DNA from: a virus
Virus record (IMG/VR): IMGVR_UViG_3300000553_000009
Location: 38,294-102,293 of that record
Strand: one strand, 5' to 3'
Length of the DNA stretch: 64,000 nt
Shown: positions 9,536-16,945 of the stretch, one piece after another
How positions within the stretch are numbered: the stretch's first letter is position 1
How the letters are laid out: the number at the start of each line of letters is the position of its first letter
Translations under genes and position numbers: made by a program
Notes under the pieces: model-generated
Database searches by the model: none
Seen by the model: only the letters and a program-made list of their open reading frames with translations
What the model was told of the DNA's origin: nothing

Positions 9536-10420
9536 TTAGTTAAATTTAATTCGTAATAGAGAATTGTCAATTATTTCTGATTCTGAAAGCATTTGATAAA
9601 TTTTATTGGCCTTTTCTCCATTGAGCACACAGTTACTTCTTGGAGCAATAATATTCAGATCCTTTAGGTCCACAAATTTCCAATTTTTATTTGCCCAATC
9701 CGCCTCTATCATTCTTTTCGCTATCTGTAGGGTATCCAAAGGATTTGGGTTGACCACATTGTAGATATCCTGTCCCTGCCAGAATCCTTCAGTATCAATA
9801 TCCATAAGATTCTTAATGAACTTACATAAATCTGGAATATAAGTCTTAGAATTTACCATACTTATGATATTATCGTAATTTTTGATTTTAACCAAAAAAT
9901 TTCTAGGATTTTCATCAGGAGTGATCGGCATTCTAATACGAACGATTTTATTGTCTAGATTGTTTGACATTAGTTCAAAGGCATGTTTAGATTTACTATA
10001 AAAGCTACTATGATCAAATAGTCCAAAATTTGGTTTATCTGTTTCGGTAAATTCCTTATCATATCCATTGTAGATACAACCGGAAGAAATATGAATATAC
10101 TTCACGCCAAGTTTATTACATATTCTATTGAGTTTGAGGGGAGAAATAACATTTAATTCCCAACATTCCTCTTTTTTAATCTCTGCCTCATCGACATTAG
10201 GTCTTCCCGTAAACCCCGAGCAATTTATTACAATTTTAATATCATTATTAAGTAAAAACTTACTTAAAATGGATACATTATGATAATTTAGTTCCTTTGA
10301 TGATCTAATCATCCTATCATACTGAGATAACTTATCGTGTAAATAAGTCCCAATATATCCCTTCCCGATTATGAGAATGCGCTCATTCCAAGGTTTCTTC
10401 CACGAAAGTTTTGATGTCAT
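9536..10420 (-). CDS. dTDP-4-dehydrorhamnose reductase-like SDR (RmlD-like)
   Basis: About 294 residues, short-chain dehydrogenase/epimerase fold. Rossmann motif I-L-I-I-G-K-G-Y-I-G near residue 17, then N-C-S-G, I-S-S-G-C-I-Y-N-G (catalytic Ser/Thr strand) and the Y-S-K-S-K catalytic Tyr-Lys pair. Members reduce or epimerise sugar nucleotides; RmlD is the last step to dTDP-rhamnose and pairs with the RmlA-like gene. The start ATG at 10418-10420 lies inside a 36-nt copy of the 3' end of the gene at 11695, which shows that the two genes overlapped before the tnpB insertion. Confidence 0.8.
   Translation of the reverse strand: MTSKLSWKKPWNERILIIGKGYIGTYLHDKLSQYDRMIRSSKELNYHNVSILSKFLLNNDIKIVINCSGFTGRPNVDEAEIKKEECWELNVISPLKLNRICNKLGVKYIHISSGCIYNGYDKEFTETDKPNFGLFDHSSFYSKSKHAFELMSNNLDNKIVRIRMPITPDENPRNFLVKIKNYDNIISMVNSKTYIPDLCKFIKNLMDIDTEGFWQGQDIYNVVNPNPLDTLQIAKRMIEADWANKNWKFVDLKDLNIIAPRSNCVLNGEKANKIYQMLSESEIIDNSLLRIKFN
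10383..10418 (-). repeat. Displaced copy of target 3' end next to tnpB
   Basis: 36 nt on the minus strand encoding DIKTFVEETLE-stop, matching 11695-11730 with five mismatches, all synonymous. It overlaps the rmlD start in another frame. Confidence 0.85.
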
Positions 10421-10452
10421 GTGAATTAACTGTATCATGAATTTGATACTTG

Positions 10453-11652
10453 TCAAGAGTTGAAATTATTTTTCTCTTTTTTAGACACTTCACAGAGACC
10501 AGTTTCACTACTTTTAACAGTAGCCAGAGCTTTTCTCTCCATGCCAGTACAACTCAATTCCTGAGAGGAGACATTTATACCTTGTCTAAGGATATTTTTA
10601 GCAGCATTAATATCTCTATCGTGTTCTTGAGAACATTTAGGACATTTCCAGATACGAATATTAAGAGGTAATTTATCTATAATATAATCACAACCAGAGC
10701 AGGTCTTAGAAGAAGGATAAAATCTATCTATTTTTATCACTTCTTTATCATACCACTTGGCTTTATATTCTAACATTAATATAAATGAAGACCAACCCGA
10801 GTCAGAAATAGAATAAGATAGTTTTCTATTCTTAATCATTCCTTTCACGTTTAGATCTTCCAAAGAAATCAAATCATATTCCTTTATTAATTTAGAACTT
10901 AATTTATGTTGAAAATCCTTACGAGAATTGGTTATCTTCTCATGAATCTTTGCAACTTTTATTCTTTGTTTTATGTATCTATTACTTCCTTTTGTTTTAC
11001 GACTTAAATGTTTTTGAGCTTTTGATAGCTTATTTTTAGATTTTCTATTGAAATTAGGATTTTTAATTTTTGTACCATCTGAAAGGATTATGAAATCTTT
11101 GATTCCTAAATCAAGACCAACTTTTTTATCAGTTTTAGATTTATATTTTTTAGGGACTTCACAGAGAATAGAAACGAAATATTTATTAGTAGGAGTTTTT
11201 GAAAATGTGGCGGATTTAATTTTTCCCTCTAATGGTCTATGGAGATTAATTTTAATTCCTTCCGTAAATTTTGGAACTTTGATAATTTCTTTTTGTATCT
11301 TGACGTTTTGAGGAACCCCAAAACTTTGATGCCTACTTTTCTTTTTAAATTTTGGGAATTTCGTTTGTTTTTTAAAAAACTTTCCATATGCGGTTTCTAA
11401 ATTTTTTAAAACTTGACAAAGCGTTTGGGAATTAACATCATTTAACCAATTATAATTTTTCTCTTTTTTGAGAGGAGGCAATCCCAAACAACACTGATTG
11501 AAGTTTAAAGTAGTACCATTATTTAAATAATGATTCTGTTTTTCTACTAGAAAATAATTATAAATAAATCTAGCACATCCAAAATGTTTAGATAATAATT
11601 CCTTTTGAGAATCGGTGGGATCGATTCTATATTTAAATGATTGATATGTAAT
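10453..11652 (-). CDS. tnpB: TnpB RNA-guided nuclease (IS200/IS605-type), start codon lost
   Basis: TnpB family: RuvC-like motifs G-L-D-L-G-I-K-D-F, I-S-L-E-D-L-N-V and H-D-R-D-I-N-A-A-K-N-I-L supply the three acidic residues, and a C-x-x-C...C-x-x-C zinc finger lies before the last. A TTG at 11485-11487 would start inside the family domain. The frame continues 55 codons upstream with a clear TnpB N-terminus (S-F-K-Y-R-I, S-K-H-F-G-C-A-R-F-I-Y-N-Y-F) back to ATT at 11650-11652, just after a TAA, with no ATG/GTG/TTG there. The start codon is therefore non-canonical or mutated. No tnpA is nearby. Confidence 0.88.
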   Translation of the reverse strand: MTYQSFKYRIDPTDSQKELLSKHFGCARFIYNYFLVEKQNHYLNNGTTLNFNQCCLGLPPLKKEKNYNWLNDVNSQTLCQVLKNLETAYGKFFKKQTKFPKFKKKSRHQSFGVPQNVKIQKEIIKVPKFTEGIKINLHRPLEGKIKSATFSKTPTNKYFVSILCEVPKKYKSKTDKKVGLDLGIKDFIILSDGTKIKNPNFNRKSKNKLSKAQKHLSRKTKGSNRYIKQRIKVAKIHEKITNSRKDFQHKLSSKLIKEYDLISLEDLNVKGMIKNRKLSYSISDSGWSSFILMLEYKAKWYDKEVIKIDRFYPSSKTCSGCDYIIDKLPLNIRIWKCPKCSQEHDRDINAAKNILRQGINVSSQELSCTGMERKALATVKSSETGLCEVSKKEKNNFNS

Positions 11653-11694
11653 TTCTGATTCTATTTACTTATTTAGTTCATTTAAGTAAACTTT

Positions 11695-11730
11695 TTATTC
11701 CAGTGTTTCTTCCACAAAAGTTTTGATATC
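11695..11730 (-). repeat. Active copy of target 3' end
   Basis: Last 12 codons of the 70-residue gene, the partner of 10383-10418. The two copies bracket the tnpB insertion. Confidence 0.85.
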
Positions 11731-11907
11731 ATTCAATGTCACCTGATCATTATTATATAGGAAGTCAAGGACAATTTCTGCAAATTCTGATCCCATCGAA
11801 GACAATTCCTCATCTTCGGGGGTGTCCAAAAATTCTTGTAATTCATATATGGCATCCAGTAGTTTTTCTTCCTTGGCTTGAAACTTCTTCAATATTTTAG
11901 CACTCAT
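11695..11907 (-). CDS. Small acidic helical protein interrupted downstream by tnpB
   Basis: 70 residues, acidic and helical, no recognised family. Its TAAATA core on the minus strand (11914-11919) is 6 nt before the ATG. Its last 12 codons including the stop (DIKTFVEETLE) are repeated at 10383-10418 on the far side of tnpB with five nucleotide differences, all synonymous. The gene is thus the target of the tnpB insertion, kept intact because its 3' end exists in two versions. Confidence 0.75.
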   Translation of the reverse strand: MSAKILKKFQAKEEKLLDAIYELQEFLDTPEDEELSSMGSEFAEIVLDFLYNNDQVTLNDIKTFVEETLE

Positions 11908-11913
11908 TTTTTG

Positions 11914-11919
11914 TATTTA
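11914..11919 (-). promoter_or_regulatory. Late promoter core
   Basis: TAAATA on the minus strand, 6 nt before ATG 11907. Confidence 0.6.
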
Positions 11920-11930
11920 CTAATTTATTG

Positions 11931-11936
11931 TAAATA
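11931..11936 (+). promoter_or_regulatory. Late promoter core of SGNH hydrolase
   Basis: TAAATA, 5 nt before ATG 11942; divergent with the core at 11914. Confidence 0.65.
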
Positions 11937-11941
11937 TTAAT

Positions 11942-12577
11942 ATGTTAAAGTGGATTATTTTAATTTGGATGATGATTGGAAATTCAGTTCCTAAAAAACC
12001 TACCGTTTTGATGATAGGAGATAGTTTAACATGTATGGCTTATGGGGACCGAATGGAATCTAAGTTAAAACAAATATATGGAGAAGTTCATGTATTGGCC
12101 GCTTGTGGGTCCAGTCCGGAAACATGGATGTCAGGAATGCGGTCATATCATAGTCGATGTGGAACTAAAAATCTTGAACCCTGGGGAGGCACAACCCCCA
12201 AGATGGCAGATCTATTAGACATATGGCATCCCGATATTATAATTATCTCTTTAGGGACTAATCATTTTGATGCAGTTAAAGAATCTGGTTCTAAAATTAT
12301 TCCCCATCTTGGATACCTATATAGTAAATTTATTACGGAAGCTTCAAGTAAATCCGCCAAAATTATTTGGGTTGGTCCTCCCGATTCGTCTAAGTTTCGA
12401 GGCAAAGTGCAGGAATCTGTTTGTGAAGAAATACAAACAATTTGTAAGGCCAAAGGAGTACAATATATTCCAAGTTCTACTTTTACATCCTATTCAGGAT
12501 CAGATGGAGTACATTATACTACTAAAGGGGCGGTTGCATGGGCGGATAAAGTGATTGAAAGAATTAGTTATCATTAG
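11942..12577 (+). CDS. SGNH/GDSL hydrolase with N-terminal hydrophobic segment
   Basis: 211 residues with all four SGNH blocks: G-D-S-L near residue 27 (nucleophile Ser), a Gly in G-S-S-P, G-T-N-H (Asn), and D-G-V-H near the C-terminus (Asp/His). The first 14 residues (MLKWIILIWMMIGN) form a signal-peptide-like or membrane-anchor segment. The family removes acetyl or acyl groups from polysaccharides and lipids; beside tail-fibre genes it may de-acetylate host surface glycan, which is inference. It has TAAATA 5 nt before the ATG and ends in TAG. Confidence 0.85.
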   Translation: MLKWIILIWMMIGNSVPKKPTVLMIGDSLTCMAYGDRMESKLKQIYGEVHVLAACGSSPETWMSGMRSYHSRCGTKNLEPWGGTTPKMADLLDIWHPDIIIISLGTNHFDAVKESGSKIIPHLGYLYSKFITEASSKSAKIIWVGPPDSSKFRGKVQESVCEEIQTICKAKGVQYIPSSTFTSYSGSDGVHYTTKGAVAWADKVIERISYH

Positions 12578-12590
12578 TTCTCAATATAGA

Positions 12591-12596
12591 TAAATA
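12591..12596 (+). promoter_or_regulatory. Late promoter core
   Basis: TAAATA, 5 nt before ATG 12602. Confidence 0.65.
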
Positions 12597-12601
12597 TAAC
12601 T

Positions 12602-12760
12602 ATGCTAACATGGATAATTTTAATTTGGGACAAGTTTAAAAATATTTTTAATCATAAATCGCCTGTAATCCCTATTCCTCCGGTAATACTGGATAATGAT
12701 TTAAGTTCTGAATCCGGTCAGAACTTGTACACGGAAAATAATCAATCTATAAGTAAATAA
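12602..12760 (+). CDS. Small peptide sharing the SGNH hydrolase N-terminus
   Basis: 52 residues. The first nine residues MLTWIILIW nearly match the start of the upstream hydrolase (MLKWIILIW), and both have TAAATA 5 nt before the ATG. The remainder is a short Pro-rich and polar tail with no domain. It may be a duplicated remnant of the hydrolase gene or a small membrane-anchored peptide. The next gene has its own TAAATA core overlapping the end of this gene. Confidence 0.55.
   Translation: MLTWIILIWDKFKNIFNHKSPVIPIPPVILDNDLSSESGQNLYTENNQSISK
12754..12759 (+). promoter_or_regulatory. Late promoter core of YadA-like fibre
   Basis: TAAATA, 5 nt before ATG 12765; it contains the upstream stop codon. 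Confidence 0.65.
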
Positions 12761-12764
12761 TGAT

Positions 12765-13754
12765 ATGAGTGTTAAAATTTCACAACTTCCTACTGCCTCT
12801 CTTCCCCTAATTGGAAATGAAACCTTCGCAGGCAATCAGAATGGAACAACTATTACTTCAGTTTTAAGTGACATTAAGACTTTTACAAATAGTGGAGTGG
12901 TTTTGACTACTAACTATCCTTCTCTTTCTACTAACTGGCAGAACACCTATACTACTTTCAGTGCGGCCTCTTCTAACTACGCATTAAAAAATGTTGACAA
13001 TCACTTTTCCACTGGACAAACCATCGTGGGGGGGTTGACTGCCAGTGGTTTCACTATTCCAAATCCTACATATCCAATAACCTTTAAACGGGGTATGAAT
13101 TCCGAAGTGTCCTTTGCAATAGGATTTACCCTTCTTCAAAATTTATCTGGAAATTTTGTTGTCGCTCTAGGTTATAGTGCCGGGGATCTTAATTCTGGGG
13201 ATTATGTAACTGCCATATCTAGGCTTGCCGCCTATAGTAATACTGGAAGTAATGTAAATGCTCTTGGATGGGCGTCCGCATATACTAATACTGGAAGTAA
13301 TATAAATGCATTGGGAACTAATGCATGTTATTTAAATACTGGCAATGATGTTAATGCATTAGGACATAGCTCGGCTGCGGGTAATGCTGGTAATAGTGTG
13401 GTTGCTATTGGAACCGGAGCTGCCACTAATAATGCGGGTAATAATGTGGTCGCTATTGGAAATGATGCGGGAGTCTCAAATTTTGGAGATGAGATGATTG
13501 CTATTGGGACCAATGCAGGAACTTCTAATGAGGGATCTAATAATATATTCATTGGACGAGACACTCTTCTTTTTACTACGCCCCTAAGTTCATGTATAAT
13601 AATAGGCAGAGAGGCATTAGCTACTGCCAACAATCAATTTGTATTGGGGTCCACCCACTATCCGGTATTAACCGCATCTTCAGGAATCAATACTAATAAA
13701 TTTTTAATGATTCAACTAAACGGTCAGACTTTGAAAATACCACTATATAGTTAA
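12765..13754 (+). CDS. Tail fibre/adhesin with YadA-like 16-residue repeats
   Basis: 329 residues. It begins M-S-V-K-I-S-Q-L-P-T-A, a common start in phage fibre proteins. Residues about 155-270 hold seven consecutive repeats of 16 residues with the core G-x-x-(V/I)-x-A-(L/I)-G, matching the left-handed beta-roll of YadA/Hep_Hag trimeric adhesin heads. A C-terminal F-V-L-G-S-T-H-Y-P region follows. The late core TAAATA is 5 nt before the start. It opens the 12-kb plus-strand tail cassette and is probably trimeric and surface exposed. Confidence 0.8.
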   Translation: MSVKISQLPTASLPLIGNETFAGNQNGTTITSVLSDIKTFTNSGVVLTTNYPSLSTNWQNTYTTFSAASSNYALKNVDNHFSTGQTIVGGLTASGFTIPNPTYPITFKRGMNSEVSFAIGFTLLQNLSGNFVVALGYSAGDLNSGDYVTAISRLAAYSNTGSNVNALGWASAYTNTGSNINALGTNACYLNTGNDVNALGHSSAAGNAGNSVVAIGTGAATNNAGNNVVAIGNDAGVSNFGDEMIAIGTNAGTSNEGSNNIFIGRDTLLFTTPLSSCIIIGREALATANNQFVLGSTHYPVLTASSGINTNKFLMIQLNGQTLKIPLYS

Positions 13755-13769
13755 GCGCTACAATAGTAT

Positions 13770-13775
13770 TAAATA
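13770..13775 (+). promoter_or_regulatory. Late promoter core
   Basis: TAAATA, 6 nt before ATG 13782; abuts ATG 13776, favouring the later start. Confidence 0.6.
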
Positions 13776-13781
13776 ATGGGG

Positions 13782-16448
13782 ATGGCAACTACCCTACAAT
13801 TAGGATTCCCCCCTGTTCCCCATAGTATTACCAATCCCAACGTAAAGAGGATTGATTCTTTGGATGTTGAGGGGCCAATGCCTTTTTTAACCTTTATTAA
13901 GATTATAACTGTGTCTTTTGAACCCGAAGGACTACAAAACTACTATAATTTTTATATTCAATCTTGGAATTCACAGAATCTTAACAAACCAGCTTCCGAC
14001 CAATCTATAATAGTTGAAAGATATAGAGATTTTATAAAAGATCTGACTATTAATTATACCACATTAGAAGAAAGACAATTTTTATCCAGAATAGATTTTA
14101 ATGATCCTTACGATTTAGATATTGCACTGGGATTTTATAGTAATAAGTTAAGAGAACTGGCCCAATACTATAATAATAAGAGAAATGATATTAGATTCTC
14201 CCTTATTAGGAATAAGTTAATAGGTACTGACTTTGGAACTGAACGAACAATAGAGGAATTGGTGTTGTCCTTTCTAAAAACATTGGAAGATGGAAAAATA
14301 TTATACGATTATGATGTAATCAAACAAAATATCGAGATCGAAATTGAAGAAATGTATGATACTTATTCTTTGTATTTCAACCAAATTCCCAATACTAAGA
14401 TCTATGATAACAAAGATCTTGATTATGGTCAAAATATATTTTTACGGACCAATTCTGATTTAATATCCTCTATATTTGTGGGAGTTTCCCCCGCCCTTTT
14501 GAATATTAAAGAGGCAGACCAATTATTTGATAATAAACGACTGTTGACTGAAAAATACCTGTCAACCGACTTCTATTTTTTATCAACTGGATCTACAGTT
14601 TCCAATATTTTATCGGGAAAATTATTTTCCAATGTTAGTAATTCCTCTAATTTTTTAAATAGGTACTATCCTACCACTGCATCTACCCAACATACCGAAT
14701 TTCTTCAAACTTCTAGAGAAAAGGGGTTTTTTAGACCTTCCAATACTACTATTGTATTGGTAGATGGGATAAATGGCACTTTTAGCTTCAACGTAGAAAA
14801 TTTATCTCCGAACAGTCTTTATTTTTTTCCTGATCCATCTTTAATAGGCCGAAATGGAGAAGTATTAACCTTTATAGTGGATGATAGTTATCTTAAAAAG
14901 AATGTTTCCTCTGGTCAGGCAAACAATCAACCCGCAACCACTCAATATGACACAAAATATTATGGTTATGTGTCGAAAATAGATCCAAATGTTCAAAAAG
15001 GATTCGATAATATCTTTGACATCGGATATATAAAAGATTTTAAAAGAGATATCAATGGTAATCTCTTTGGATTGTTTATAAATGATGGAAATTATGAACA
15101 GACAATATCCTTAACTACCACACCATCGGTCACAAGTGTATTATTCAATGGATACAAATTTTATGATGATACTTTTGGAGAAGGATTAGCCTTCAATTAC
15201 TTTACTACTTCCCCTCTCTCATCTTATCCCGAAACCATAATTAGCGGTCTATCCACCAAGACAGGAGGATTTACTAATTTTATACCTGATCTGATATTAA
15301 ATTTTGGCAGTTTTACTAAAAATAAATCTTTGACGGCTCCTACGGATTCTAACTTAACTACCAATTATCATATTGTGGAAAATGCATATATCATGAACGG
15401 GGATTTGCCATATGCGGACCCAGTTTCATCCGATCTATCAGCATTTCAATCTTCGCCCGGCCCTTTCTACTTCACCGAATTACTGGAATGTGGTTTGTTC
15501 TCCTCCAATCCTGTTCAGAGAGCATTGTGGGAGCCCACTAGCCCAACCCTAAGCTCTTTGAGTGCAACCTTCTCAGCGAGCTTCAGAGAACCTCAAATGA
15601 ACATCATAGAAGGCGGATGGTTTTTAGAAGATTTTCCAGAATATCAAATTCCTTCCCCGTTTTACTATTATGATGATACGGTGTTATGCCCGTCTCAGTT
15701 AGAAAATTTGAGTATTCCTACTCTATCTGGAAAACTAATGGTTAAAAACTCTTCATCAAAACAAATATTGCCAATTCTAGATGCCCTGCCGTATCTAAAT
15801 GTTATACATTCATCTCCCGTTATCGCCCAATTAGTTAATAAAAACAACAGATTTGAACTAGCCACAAATACTCTAATAATGGAAACCGACAACTGGGTTA
15901 CTATAGATAATATTAAATTTGATTCGGGATCTTTCATAGATCCTAAAACAAATACCTATGAAATATATCATTCTTCAAATCAATTTGATAAGATATCCAA
16001 TAGACTTAAAGTTGAAAATTCGGTATTTTTTGCAAAATTTTCCTTAACTGGGACTACATCCAGTAATAACTTTGTCCTGTATCCAGAAATATATAAATTT
16101 GATATTATAAATACCCAACTCTCTAATATATTTCCTTTAATTAACACTGATCTAACATCTTTTACTATAGATGCGGGAAATATACGGTACATTTCCTCGG
16201 ATTCTCCCATATTGGGATATGACTCACAGACAGATACATTTATTTTATCAATAATTCTTAGAGATCAAAATGATATGGTAATGATCAGGGATCTTAAATT
16301 CTATCTTAACCCTGATGTGTATTTTCAGTCAGATTCTAAATTAAAGCCAAGTTCTAATGATGTGTCCAATATATTTGGAACCGAAACATTAACTTACTTT
16401 TTATCCTCTAGTTCTATAGTCACTTATCAAGAAGAGCTAATATTATGA
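13782..16448 (+). CDS. Large tail-associated structural protein, unknown family
   Basis: 889 residues. The first 230 are helical with charged pairs and may anchor it to the tail; the rest is Ser/Thr/Asn/Tyr/Phe-rich beta-type sequence typical of virion fibres and baseplate appendages. No family recognised. Two start codons are possible, 13776 (MGMATT) and 13782 (MATT). I prefer 13782 because TAAATA at 13770-13775 then lies 6 nt upstream instead of abutting the ATG. It overlaps the next gene by 4 nt (ATGA). Confidence 0.75.
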   Translation: MATTLQLGFPPVPHSITNPNVKRIDSLDVEGPMPFLTFIKIITVSFEPEGLQNYYNFYIQSWNSQNLNKPASDQSIIVERYRDFIKDLTINYTTLEERQFLSRIDFNDPYDLDIALGFYSNKLRELAQYYNNKRNDIRFSLIRNKLIGTDFGTERTIEELVLSFLKTLEDGKILYDYDVIKQNIEIEIEEMYDTYSLYFNQIPNTKIYDNKDLDYGQNIFLRTNSDLISSIFVGVSPALLNIKEADQLFDNKRLLTEKYLSTDFYFLSTGSTVSNILSGKLFSNVSNSSNFLNRYYPTTASTQHTEFLQTSREKGFFRPSNTTIVLVDGINGTFSFNVENLSPNSLYFFPDPSLIGRNGEVLTFIVDDSYLKKNVSSGQANNQPATTQYDTKYYGYVSKIDPNVQKGFDNIFDIGYIKDFKRDINGNLFGLFINDGNYEQTISLTTTPSVTSVLFNGYKFYDDTFGEGLAFNYFTTSPLSSYPETIISGLSTKTGGFTNFIPDLILNFGSFTKNKSLTAPTDSNLTTNYHIVENAYIMNGDLPYADPVSSDLSAFQSSPGPFYFTELLECGLFSSNPVQRALWEPTSPTLSSLSATFSASFREPQMNIIEGGWFLEDFPEYQIPSPFYYYDDTVLCPSQLENLSIPTLSGKLMVKNSSSKQILPILDALPYLNVIHSSPVIAQLVNKNNRFELATNTLIMETDNWVTIDNIKFDSGSFIDPKTNTYEIYHSSNQFDKISNRLKVENSVFFAKFSLTGTTSSNNFVLYPEIYKFDIINTQLSNIFPLINTDLTSFTIDAGNIRYISSDSPILGYDSQTDTFILSIILRDQNDMVMIRDLKFYLNPDVYFQSDSKLKPSSNDVSNIFGTETLTYFLSSSSIVTYQEELIL

Positions 16449-16930
16449 ATAATTATTCCATATCTCTATCATCGTCATCTTCCAATACAATTCAAACCAT
16501 TCCTTTATTTGAAATGGAAGATCATAGTGAATTATCCCTAGATTTATCAAATCTTTATAACGACATAATACCACTATATTTACAAATAGATTGGGGTGAC
16601 GGACTAACAGAATCATTTGATAACGATATATTCGGAACAAGATATGATAATGAACTTTTATTCATGAATTATAACCCTATTTTCACCGATATTCATAATC
16701 ATGAATATTTTCCATCTGAAACTAGTTTATATAGAACTTCAACTATACAAATATTAATAAATTACTCCAATGGAGACATAACGTATTTTCAAATACCCAT
16801 AAAAATAAGAACTTATGATTTCTATGATGCCATAGGTAGAATATCCCTCATAAACGTGAATCAGATACAATCACAGTTACAATATCAATTCAAAAGTAAT
16901 AATGGCACGGTAGAAGCTAAAACTACATGA
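16445..16930 (+). CDS. PKD/Ig-like structural protein
   Basis: 161 residues. The segment L-Q-I-D-W-G-D-G near residue 45, followed by N-H-E-Y and regular beta strands, resembles a PKD-type Ig fold like that in the protein at 1-2151. It overlaps the preceding gene by 4 nt, so it is translationally coupled. Tail or fibre location is inferred from neighbours. Confidence 0.65.
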   Translation: MNNYSISLSSSSSNTIQTIPLFEMEDHSELSLDLSNLYNDIIPLYLQIDWGDGLTESFDNDIFGTRYDNELLFMNYNPIFTDIHNHEYFPSETSLYRTSTIQILINYSNGDITYFQIPIKIRTYDFYDAIGRISLINVNQIQSQLQYQFKSNNGTVEAKTT

Positions 16931-16934
16931 CAGA

Positions 16935-16940
16935 TAAATA
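16935..16940 (+). promoter_or_regulatory. Late promoter core before GTG start
   Basis: TAAATA, 5 nt before GTG 16946; supports the unusual start codon. Confidence 0.65.
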
Positions 16941-16945
16941 ATTAA

